19,546 bases of DNA from Klebsiella pneumoniae (GTDB lineage: Bacteria; Pseudomonadota; Gammaproteobacteria; Pseudomonadales; Pseudohongiellaceae). Below are positions 1 to 6,801 of the stretch, one piece after another (the first letter of the stretch is position 1; every line of letters begins with the position of its first letter). The DNA lies in NCBI GenBank assembly GCA_945869725.1, contig CAMBPO010000044.1, positions 1 to 19,546 of the forward strand, written 5' to 3'. The position numbers and the translations under genes were made by a program. Under the pieces are notes generated by a model. That model worked only from the letters and a program-made list of their open reading frames with translations, ran no database searches and was not told the origin of the DNA.

Positions 1-1675
1 TAGAACGGATGTTCATGGTGTCAGTTAAACGATAACGTGCTGACAGTTTGCCTTCAGTGGTGCCACCAAAGGTGTTGTAGAAGTCTTCGTGACGAACCGC
101 AGCACCCAGCAGCAGATTCTCAGTTACGTCAGCTTCCACATCCACATAAAACGCCCAGTTCTTGCGATCCCAGGTACCCTGTGCAGAAGGTCCGAAGCCC
201 GGGAAGCCATCGGAACCGATGTTTGCGCCTTGACTCGCATAAGGACCCGCTTTCCACGCCGCTTCATCCTGGTTGGAAACCTGGAATATCTCACGGCGCC
301 ACTCTGCACCGTAAGCGAAACTCAAGGGTCCGGCAAAACCATCAACCTGAATGGGTTTTACAAAATCAACGTTGAGGTTATTTTCAATCGTTGTATACAT
401 GCCCGGTCTGAATGAAGTCGGAGACTGAGGACCCATGGATGGGTTAACGGTGTTATATATGAAGAAATCGACTTCAGAAAAGCCATTGTTGATACTGACG
501 TCATAACGGGTACCGTCGGACAGTTCACCACGAACACCGGTCACGTTGGAGAAATCAACAATTTCGCCACCAAACTCAGGCGTGTATCCGCCCGGGAACT
601 TTTCAAGGAAACTGAAGCAGTCGGGGTTTGCACCAACCTGTTTCAGCACTTCCAGCGAGCTGCCTGCGTTCGGGTAAACACTGCGCGGTACTCGCGGGCA
701 GTTGGCAGTACGATTCGGAGTGGTGTCCAGAATCAGCTGGTTAGCACCAGATGTGAACAAGCCAGCGCGGTTTTCGGCAGGACGGTAGAAGAATCCAAGC
801 TGGTTACGTTTTTCACTGTAACCGCCAAACGAGTACAGCTCCTGATTGGCAGAAAGCTGAATACCGGTGTTCATGAACAGGTTGATATTTTCTACATCAG
901 GAAGACCCTGAAGCTGAGCGGGGACAGGTACAGCTCGGTTACCCGCATTGATGATCGCTTGAGCATCCAGACGCTGAACAGAACGGTCGCTCTTCATCTG
1001 GTTGGTGACATCAAAGCTCAGACTGGCAAAACCATCAGAACCCAGTGGAAGACCAACGTTACCCGCAACGTACTGCAAGGTGCCATCTTCGGTGCGTGTG
1101 TATTGTCCGGTCTTGTATTCCAGAGAAATACCTTCGGTATTTTCTTTCAGACGGAAGTTGAATACACCAGCCACTGCGTCAGAACCGTACTGTGCAGAAG
1201 CGCCGTCACGCAGTACTTCAACCTGCTGCAGGGCAATTGCCGGTATCATCTGAATGTCAGGGAAGTGAGTGCCTGAACGACCGTATTGAATCACCGCTGA
1301 ACGGTGACGACGCTTGCCGTTGATCAGAACTAGGGTGTTGTCAGCTGGCAGACCACGCAGTGTGGTTGGGCGAACCAGAGAGGAACCGTCGTTAATATCC
1401 TGAGCCTGAACGTTGAACGTTGGTACCAGGTTACGCATCAGGTCGTTAATGTCAGAAGTACCCTGATCCTGAAAGTCCTGAGCTGAAAATACATCGACTG
1501 GTGCAGCGGAATCGAGCGCGGTACGTGGCGCAGCGCGAGAACCTACAACAACAACTTCTTCAAGCTCTGGTGCGGCTCCGCCTTGTTGTGCGTATGCACC
1601 GGGAGCAACTGCCGCCATGGACCCGAGCAATACGAGCGCTGACGAGAGTGTGCAGAGTTTTGGAGTTCTATTCAT
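1..1675 (-). CDS. TonB-dependent outer-membrane receptor, 3' end outside the window
   Basis: The minus strand is open without a stop from ATG 1675 to the window edge, giving 558 codons of an incomplete protein. Residues 1-29 form a signal peptide ending in AYA before QQ. A hydrophobic VVVVGSR stretch at 41-47 follows, the usual transition to the plug in this family. The plug runs to about 177 and contains TTLRGLPADNTLVLINGKRR (104-123) and the typical plug end VEVLRDGASAQYGSDAVAG (152-170). The rest alternates in a beta-barrel pattern, and a Cys pair in a probable extracellular loop (TANCP ... NPDCF) could form a disulfide. An AAAAGGA ribosome site (1683-1689) precedes the start by 7 bases. 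Family knowledge: TonB-dependent active transport of a large or scarce ligand across the outer membrane. Ligand unknown. The adjacent CadC-like regulator and exported amine oxidase suggest a shared substrate (inference). Confidence 0.93.
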   Translation of the reverse strand, partial: MNRTPKLCTLSSALVLLGSMAAVAPGAYAQQGGAAPELEEVVVVGSRAAPRTALDSAAPVDVFSAQDFQDQGTSDINDLMRNLVPTFNVQAQDINDGSSLVRPTTLRGLPADNTLVLINGKRRHRSAVIQYGRSGTHFPDIQMIPAIALQQVEVLRDGASAQYGSDAVAGVFNFRLKENTEGISLEYKTGQYTRTEDGTLQYVAGNVGLPLGSDGFASLSFDVTNQMKSDRSVQRLDAQAIINAGNRAVPVPAQLQGLPDVENINLFMNTGIQLSANQELYSFGGYSEKRNQLGFFYRPAENRAGLFTSGANQLILDTTPNRTANCPRVPRSVYPNAGSSLEVLKQVGANPDCFSFLEKFPGGYTPEFGGEIVDFSNVTGVRGELSDGTRYDVSINNGFSEVDFFIYNTVNPSMGPQSPTSFRPGMYTTIENNLNVDFVKPIQVDGFAGPLSFAYGAEWRREIFQVSNQDEAAWKAGPYASQGANIGSDGFPGFGPSAQGTWDRKNWAFYVDVEADVTENLLLGAAVRHEDFYNTFGGTTEGKLSARYRLTDTMNIRS

Positions 1676-2021
1676 TGATTTATCCTTTTACTGTAGTAAG
1701 TGCGTCTTGTTCATGAACCGATTAAGAGCTGACCGTTGTTATCTGTATTCTAAAAATCTCAGCTATACGGCTAACTCGATTATGTGAACATGGCCTCGTC
1801 AAAGTCCTCCCTGAAACCTTCTTAATACCTACTAAATAGTCCTGAAGGTCAGGTAATACGCGAGGTCTGTTCGTTTTTGTATTACACCATGCCCGGTTTA
1901 TGCATGACTTACGCGAGCATAACCGAGTTTGCACGGGATTAGAATAGTAAGGGTTTGATCTGGAACATGATTGTCGATTTTTCGGCTAAAAGTCGTAGCT
2001 AAGGCCGTAAAATACTACCTG
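1676..2021. other. Intergenic region upstream of the receptor gene
   Basis: These 346 bases lie between the stop of the CadC-like gene and the receptor start. They hold the receptor ribosome site, a promoter-like element at 1779-1807 and a small palindrome CCTGA-AGG-TCAGG at 1841-1853, just upstream of that element. A 70-codon minus-strand reading frame (1722-1934) has no ribosome site and no recognisable protein character, so it is not called. No convincing intrinsic terminator for the regulator gene was seen. Confidence 0.5.
1779..1807 (-). promoter_or_regulatory. Candidate promoter of the TonB-dependent receptor
   Basis: On the minus strand GGACTT (1802-1807) is followed by 17 bases and then CATAAT (1779-1784), which matches five of six -10 bases. 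The -35 is non-consensus, as expected of an activator-dependent promoter. A start near 1772 would give a leader of about 97 bases. The same GGACTT-N17-xATAAT arrangement occurs upstream of the amine oxidase at 4447-4475, which raises confidence somewhat. Confidence 0.4.
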
Positions 2022-4154
2022 TCAGTGAATCCGGTTGGCACTCAGCGTTGATGCCTGGTTGGTGCGCTGAGTTTTGTGATGGTTGAATTCGGCCCACTGC
2101 TGCTCGGACCAGAGATTGTTCTGAGTCATTAATTCGCCGCGTTCATAGGCTTCGCTGGACTGGCGACTCAAGGCAACACCCGTTATCTCTTCCATTTGCA
2201 TAACACCTTCCATCAATCGGTGTTGCCAGCTCACGCCAGCACCCAGGGCTTCAAGCAACCCCTGATACTCTGCAGAGGCGAGCACATGATCGGGGAAGTA
2301 TTTTTCAGCGTCATGCGTTACATTGAACAACCTGCGTAACTGCTCCGGTTGCAAGTTCTGCCAGTATCCTATGCCGCGCTCAATATCCCCGGTCATAAAA
2401 GACAACATACCGTTATTGTAAAAAAAGTCCGGATGCTCACGCAGCGCAGCAAAAAACTGCGCAGATCCCGGCTGTATATCACCCGCCAGAAAACTCATGG
2501 TAATCTCGGTGTAATGCTCGAGAATACCTTCGATATCCACTTCACGCTGTTGATTAAGATAAATTTGTGCCTGCCTGAAATCACCCAGCACGGCGAGGTT
2601 TGCCGCCACTGACCCAAGGAAGCTGACATGATAGGGTCGCTGTTGCAGCTGATTCTTGCGGGCAAGAATTGCGTCAGAAGGGGTAAGTACACTAATCCGG
2701 TAACTCCACACTTCGTCTGGTGAAATCTCATAGGGCCCGGTCTCTGACGTCAGGTTCAGAAATTCCGCTGCTTCTTTATACATACGCGCACCAACTAACA
2801 ACAGAGCGTAGTGCGCCATGGCAAATTGAGGCGGGGTGCCAGACAAAATCTGCTCGCGAAGCTGGATTTCCTGCTGGATGTAACTTGAGCCCTGCATCCG
2901 TAACTTGATCGCATGAATGGAGTCGAGGATAGAGCTGTCTGGATCTATGCGGGATACTTCACGATGTACCCCCAGCACTAACTCGTACATCTGGTTGATT
3001 TTATCAGTCCCACTGTACACAGCCAGATTGTTGGCTGCTGTGGCAAGGCCGTGATAGGCGTTCATAAAATTGGGATCAAGCTCAATGGCTGCCTGATGAT
3101 CACTGATGGCGCGCTCCCAGTCGGCCGGATTAAACTGGTTGTTGTAGAACTCGCCGCGCAAAAAACGCTCGTAGGCCAGTGGATTGGTGGTCCCCCAATC
3201 CAGCATTTGCAAACGCTCTGCATCGTTCAGGTAAATACTGAGCGCACTGACCACATTACTGGCGATTTGATCCTGTACAGCAAATATGTCGTTCATCGGC
3301 AGATCAAACTGTTCGGAATACTCACTTAATCCATCGCCAGACCTAGCCATCTGCACGATGACACGAAGCTTACCGTCAGCGATCATCACACTGCCTTGCA
3401 GAATATAATCCGCTTCAGAAAGGTTTGCTCTTCCAGCGGCTGCCCCAGCAGGTGCCATATCACCAGCGTTGCCCGCCGACAAGACCTGGAGGTGACCAAT
3501 TTTGGAGAGTCCATGTATTAGCGAGTCTCTGATACCTTCAGCAAGAATTTGATTTTCATCAGTAAAATCACGCGATTCGAAAGGCAGTACCGCAAGCTTC
3601 ACCACCCCTTCGGCCTCAGGCGTACTAATCGGTGATCGCCATGTCAGCGGAACGATCACAACCAGCGCAGACAGTACTGCTGCCAGAAGCCCACGGCGCC
3701 AAAACGATTGCGGTGAGGGATTTAGGCTGAGACTGTCAGGAGCTTGTGCTCTCGGAACAGGTTGAACAGCACCCGTTTTATCTGAGGCGCCATTTACATC
3801 CCCGCGCACAACCACGCGGCTGAGTTCCGCGATCAGCGTGTAGCCTCGTTTGGGGACTGTTTTGATGTACAAAGGGTGATGAGCATCGTCTTCCAACGCG
3901 CTACGCAATTCAGCAATTGCCTTGTGCACGGCATGGTCAGTTGCAATAGGCGAGCGCCAGATGGTGTCGAGAAAATCCGCCGGACTTACAACATTACCTG
4001 CGTTTTCGATAAGCAGAAGCAGCACGTCCATGCTGCGTGGAGTGATCTTGGTCTCCCGATCATTTTTGATGATCGTGCAGGTTCCAGGACTGACAATCCA
4101 TTGACCTATTCTGACCGGACTGTTGTCGAGCTTAATATTTGATTGGTTTGTCAT
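2022..4154 (-). CDS. CadC/ToxR-type membrane-anchored transcriptional regulator with TolB-like and TPR periplasmic part
   Basis: The 710-residue protein starts with an OmpR/PhoB-type winged helix (about 18-108, with ITPRSMDVLLLLIEN, DHAVHKAIAELRSAL and YIKTVPKRGYTL), an Ala/Pro-rich linker, and one membrane segment (about 155-172, after RRG). From about 186 a TolB-like/FlgO-like fold begins (KLAVLPFES ... ILAEGIRDSLIHGLSKI ... DYILQGSVMI), followed by TPR-like helices, clearest in the 320-370 region (YNNQFNPADWERAISDHQAAIELDPN). No kinase or receiver domain is present, so the protein should sense in the periplasm or membrane and bind DNA directly. A longer frame from TTG 4184 exists, but ATG 4154 is preferred because the TTG has no ribosome site. 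It lies between the receptor and the divergent amine oxidase and probably controls one or both (inference). Confidence 0.9.
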   Translation of the reverse strand: MTNQSNIKLDNSPVRIGQWIVSPGTCTIIKNDRETKITPRSMDVLLLLIENAGNVVSPADFLDTIWRSPIATDHAVHKAIAELRSALEDDAHHPLYIKTVPKRGYTLIAELSRVVVRGDVNGASDKTGAVQPVPRAQAPDSLSLNPSPQSFWRRGLLAAVLSALVVIVPLTWRSPISTPEAEGVVKLAVLPFESRDFTDENQILAEGIRDSLIHGLSKIGHLQVLSAGNAGDMAPAGAAAGRANLSEADYILQGSVMIADGKLRVIVQMARSGDGLSEYSEQFDLPMNDIFAVQDQIASNVVSALSIYLNDAERLQMLDWGTTNPLAYERFLRGEFYNNQFNPADWERAISDHQAAIELDPNFMNAYHGLATAANNLAVYSGTDKINQMYELVLGVHREVSRIDPDSSILDSIHAIKLRMQGSSYIQQEIQLREQILSGTPPQFAMAHYALLLVGARMYKEAAEFLNLTSETGPYEISPDEVWSYRISVLTPSDAILARKNQLQQRPYHVSFLGSVAANLAVLGDFRQAQIYLNQQREVDIEGILEHYTEITMSFLAGDIQPGSAQFFAALREHPDFFYNNGMLSFMTGDIERGIGYWQNLQPEQLRRLFNVTHDAEKYFPDHVLASAEYQGLLEALGAGVSWQHRLMEGVMQMEEITGVALSRQSSEAYERGELMTQNNLWSEQQWAEFNHHKTQRTNQASTLSANRIH

Positions 4155-4538
4155 ATTGCAGGCTTCTTGTTTGACGACATGCAAACAAAAACACTGTCAA
4201 AGGTCAAGCGTGTTGAGGTTTGTTCAGACGCAGTCAACAGCAAATCGCTCCATTCAGACAATTCAGGTAATGATCAAGCATGCAAAATAGGGGCCAGTAC
4301 CTTTTTTCAATTTTTATGATGTATGCGGGTAGGATGCGTACTTTTTTGGAGCTATGCTGGTGCCCATATCAACATGGCGCACCAAGCAGGTGCTAATTTA
4401 CAGCCTGTTTTAGCAGTTTTAGTAGGTTTCGGGGATGATTCCGGCAGGACTTTTTTGTGTTTCTCGTTAGATAATGACATCACATAAGCAGTCCGGGAGT
4501 TAGAGCCGGTTTATACGAAAGAGTGATTGCAGAGGATT
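4155..4538. other. Divergent intergenic region between the regulator and the amine oxidase
   Basis: These 384 bases carry the control signals of two divergent genes. Seen directly: a stem TGGTGC-CCAT / ATGG-(C)-GCACCA at 4358-4384, an alternative stem GCACC/GGTGC at 4379-4393 sharing an arm with it, a direct repeat ATGCG-GGTAGG-ATGCG at 4323-4338, and a promoter-like element at 4447-4475 for the oxidase. No convincing promoter for the regulator gene was recognised, and no small gene was found. Confidence 0.45.
4447..4475 (+). promoter_or_regulatory. Candidate promoter of the amine oxidase
   Basis: GGACTT (4447-4452), 17 bases, then GATAAT (4470-4475), five of six bases of a -10. A start near 4482 gives a leader of about 57 bases. 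The non-consensus -35 suggests activator dependence. It has the same form as the element ahead of the receptor gene. Confidence 0.4.
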
Positions 4539-6110
4539 ATGTCCGTGTCAAAACCAGTAACTCGTCGAGAATTTCTTAATTTAATCGCTGCTACCGGCGG
4601 AACCGCAGCTGTGCTGGGTGTCGGTGGGGCGCTTGGACTAATCCCGGCCAGTTCAGCCGCTAGCGTTCCTGCGTTGATGCCGCTTGCTGCTCAGCAACGC
4701 CGAATTGTAGTTCTGGGTGGCGGTGTTTCCGGGTTAACAGCCGCCTACGAACTAACCAAGGCCGGTTATCACTGCACAGTACTGGAATCCTCACATCGCT
4801 GCGGTGGCCGGATTATGACCGTGCGTCATGGCACACTGATTGACGAGATCGGCAACCCGCAGATCTGCAAATTCGATGATGAACCACACCTGTATTTCAA
4901 CTGCGGCGCGGCGCGTATCCCGAGTTCACATAAAAATCTTCTGCATTACTGCAAGGAACTGCAGGTTCCTCTCGAGTTTTTTATAAACGAGAATAAGCAT
5001 GCACTGGTTCATGACCCTGAATTGAACGGTGGCAAACCCATGCGCAATATTGACATCAGCACCAACCTGAAAGGGTTTATGGCGGAGTTGATGTTTAAAG
5101 GTTTCAACAACGCTGAACTGGATGAGCCTTTCACAGAGGCAGAAGCCGAAAAAATGCTGACCACTATCCGCATGTTCGGAGACCTCGATCAGGCAGGCAA
5201 ATATACCGGTAGCATGCGCAATGGGCCGGCTTCAGGCGGGTTTATTGATGAGCCTGTGCAGAAAGAAATGATCAAAGTGCGTGACCTGCTCAAAGCCAGT
5301 GTTGGCGCTCTGCGCGCGGTTCTCACCGAAAACGAGGGTGAAACCGGTCCGATGCTGATGCAGCCTATCGGCGGTATGGACCAGATTACCGCCGGATTTA
5401 TTCGCCAGCTGGAAGGCAAGATTGAATACCATGCGATGGTCATGGCAGTTCATGATCATGGCGACAGTATTGATGTGACCTATGACCAGAATGGTCAACG
5501 CCATACGATTGCTGCTGACTACGTCTTTAACTGTATACCTTCTCACCTGATGGTGGGAATCGAAGCTAATTTCCCCGCCGAATACCGGACTGCCATGAAA
5601 GTCATCCGTCGCGGGGTCGCTTACAAAGGCGCCTTCCAGATGAAAGAGCGTTTTTGGGAAAACGAAGAAATCTATGGTGGTATCACCTGGACCAATCAGC
5701 CGATTCGACAGATCTGGTATCCATTCCACGGCCTGTTGCGGCAGAAGGGCGTGATGCTCGCGGCCTACGAGTATGGCAATGGCATGGACTTCACCCGCAT
5801 GACCCAGGAAGAGCGTATTGAATCGATGCTCTCACAGGGTGAAAAAATCCATCCGCAATACAGAGCCATGGCGGAACATGGTGTCACCATCGCTTGGCAT
5901 CGCATGAACCACATGCTGGGCTGTTCAGCTCGATGGGGCGCATCAACGCCCGAGAATGAGCAACATTACAACACCTTGCAGCAACCCAGTGGCCGTCATT
6001 ACATGATTGGCGATCAGATCAGCAAAAAATCTGCGTGGATGGAAAGCGCAATATTGTCTGCCCATTGGGCCATCGCACACATGGATCAGCGGGTGCGCGC
6101 TGAGGTGTAA
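4539..6110 (+). CDS. Tat-exported FAD-dependent amine oxidase (flavin monoamine oxidase family)
   Basis: The N-terminus has a twin-arginine signal (TRREFL at residues 8-13, then a hydrophobic run ending around SSAASVPA), so a folded, FAD-loaded enzyme should be exported to the periplasm. A Rossmann dinucleotide motif follows (VVLGGGVSGLTAAYEL at 57-72, then ES and GGR at 89-91). The C-terminal FAD site is GRHYMIGDQISKKSAWMESAI from 485. The family oxidises primary amines or L-amino acids to imines with release of H2O2; the substrate cannot be told from sequence. There is no SGGC motif of mammalian MAO, so FAD is probably not covalently bound. About 523 residues is normal. Start: ATG 4539 is used, but GTG 4545 sits at better spacing from AGAGGA (4531-4536), and TTG 4527 is also in frame. 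It is divergent from the CadC-like regulator. Confidence 0.88.
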   Translation: MSVSKPVTRREFLNLIAATGGTAAVLGVGGALGLIPASSAASVPALMPLAAQQRRIVVLGGGVSGLTAAYELTKAGYHCTVLESSHRCGGRIMTVRHGTLIDEIGNPQICKFDDEPHLYFNCGAARIPSSHKNLLHYCKELQVPLEFFINENKHALVHDPELNGGKPMRNIDISTNLKGFMAELMFKGFNNAELDEPFTEAEAEKMLTTIRMFGDLDQAGKYTGSMRNGPASGGFIDEPVQKEMIKVRDLLKASVGALRAVLTENEGETGPMLMQPIGGMDQITAGFIRQLEGKIEYHAMVMAVHDHGDSIDVTYDQNGQRHTIAADYVFNCIPSHLMVGIEANFPAEYRTAMKVIRRGVAYKGAFQMKERFWENEEIYGGITWTNQPIRQIWYPFHGLLRQKGVMLAAYEYGNGMDFTRMTQEERIESMLSQGEKIHPQYRAMAEHGVTIAWHRMNHMLGCSARWGASTPENEQHYNTLQQPSGRHYMIGDQISKKSAWMESAILSAHWAIAHMDQRVRAEV

Positions 6111-6143
6111 GACCACCTAATCTCCAGCTAAGCGACACAAGAA

Positions 6144-6172
6144 GGGTCGTTCAGATGATCTCTGAACGACCC
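6144..6172 (+). other. Strong hairpin between the amine oxidase and the next small gene
   Basis: GGGTCGTTCAG (6144-6154) and CTGAACGACCC (6162-6172) are perfect inverted repeats with a 7-base loop. There is no T-run on either side, so it is not a standard intrinsic terminator. It overlaps the GAAGGG ribosome-site-like sequence (6141-6146), and an ATG (6155-6157) lies in its loop, so it could instead fold over a translation start. A 3' processing or stabilising hairpin for the oxidase mRNA is the plainest alternative. Confidence 0.45.
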
Positions 6173-6210
6173 CAAAACCTCTTGGAGTAGGTGGCCTGGC
6201 AACAGGTCTG

Positions 6211-6555
6211 TTGCTGGCTGGCCAGTCGGCATTCGCCCAGATCGATGGGGGATACAAATCGGATCAGGATGATGAATGTGTTTTGACTGTAAGCTCAATC
6301 AATATTCCTGCACCGAAATTTGTTGAAGCCTACTGGCGAATTGAATCGCGTGGTGTGGCAGCCTGTATGTGGGATGGCGTGGACATTTCCATGTCAACAA
6401 ATCTTGCCGGCTCTTACATTACGCTGCCGCCCGTTCATAACCGGGTGTACTTCAATGTCAAATGGATGTTCGGACCGACCAGCCCCAAGATTGAAATGGT
6501 TCAGCGAAACGAAGCCGGCGAACAGATTCTTGCAATGACGTATACCCGCCAGTGA
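6211..6555 (+). CDS. Small exported protein of unknown function, 5' end apparently frameshifted
   Basis: The frame encodes about 114 residues from TTG 6211, beginning inside a signal-peptide core (LLLAGQSAFAQ, likely cleavage after AFA). The in-frame sequence continues upstream to a TGA at 6163 with no ATG or GTG, so TTG 6211 or CTG 6196 would be the only in-frame starts. In another frame, ATG 6155 has a GAAGGG ribosome site at 8-base spacing and reads MISERPQNLLE before a stop. A one-base slip near 6184 would join it into MISERPQNLL-GVGGLATGLLLAG, a credible full signal peptide. The mature part has two Cys (DECVLT, AACMWDG) that could form a disulfide and a beta-rich pattern. I do not recognise the family. 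It may be a pseudogene, a sequencing error, or a weakly initiated gene. Confidence 0.55.
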   Translation: MLAGQSAFAQIDGGYKSDQDDECVLTVSSINIPAPKFVEAYWRIESRGVAACMWDGVDISMSTNLAGSYITLPPVHNRVYFNVKWMFGPTSPKIEMVQRNEAGEQILAMTYTRQ

Positions 6556-6576
6556 GGTATTAAAACCTTTTTACTC

Positions 6577-6632
6577 GCAGCAGGCTTGTGTGGCTCCAAC
6601 CGCACGATGCCAACCCGCTGCGCGTATTTTTT
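6577..6632 (+). terminator. Possible intrinsic terminator after the small exported-protein gene
   Basis: GCAGCAGG (6577-6584) pairs with CCCGCTGC (6614-6621) with one mismatch. An inner stem GTGTGG/CCGCAC (6588-6593 and 6600-6605) stacks above it, and six T's follow at 6627-6632. The five-base gap between stem and T-run weakens the call. Confidence 0.4.
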
Positions 6633-6693
6633 ACTCTGCTCTTTCTGCATTTTCCTCTGACCCACCAATCTTCATCACCCGCCACCTCAGAAG

Positions 6694-6742
6694 GTGAATC
6701 TATTCACAATCTGTTGAACTGCAACTGGAGCTGGTTTAGTCT
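6694..6742 (+). promoter_or_regulatory. Palindrome and weak promoter upstream of the acyl-CoA ligase
   Basis: GTGAAT-CT-ATTCAC (6694-6707) is a perfect 14-base dyad, a candidate operator. Just downstream TTGAAC (6714-6719), 17 bases, then TAGTCT (6737-6742) is a weak sigma-70-like promoter. The site resembles neither the PsrA nor the FadR consensus as I recall them. The rest of the gap to the ligase shows nothing further. Confidence 0.35.
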
Positions 6743-6801
6743 TCGTGGCTTGCCTGATGCCGCGTAGCATCACCCGAAGAACCATGCCAGGAGAACAATA
6801 A

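Noticed and set aside
37..1276. Plus-strand open frames of 83-112 codons in the first 1.3 kb
   Set aside because: They are antisense shadows of the receptor gene, which is open on the minus strand over the whole stretch with signal peptide and plug motifs.
2022..4184. TTG 4184 as the start of the CadC-like regulator
   Set aside because: No ribosome site precedes it, and the winged-helix domain is complete from ATG 4154.
5232..5729. A 165-codon minus-strand frame within the amine oxidase
   Set aside because: Fully antisense to a gene with clear motifs; no ribosome site and no family resemblance.
6556..6660. A second tiny exported peptide in the frame reading FLLAAGLCGSN (from about 6562)
   Set aside because: It would need an ATT start, is under 40 codons and overlaps a better-supported terminator-like structure.
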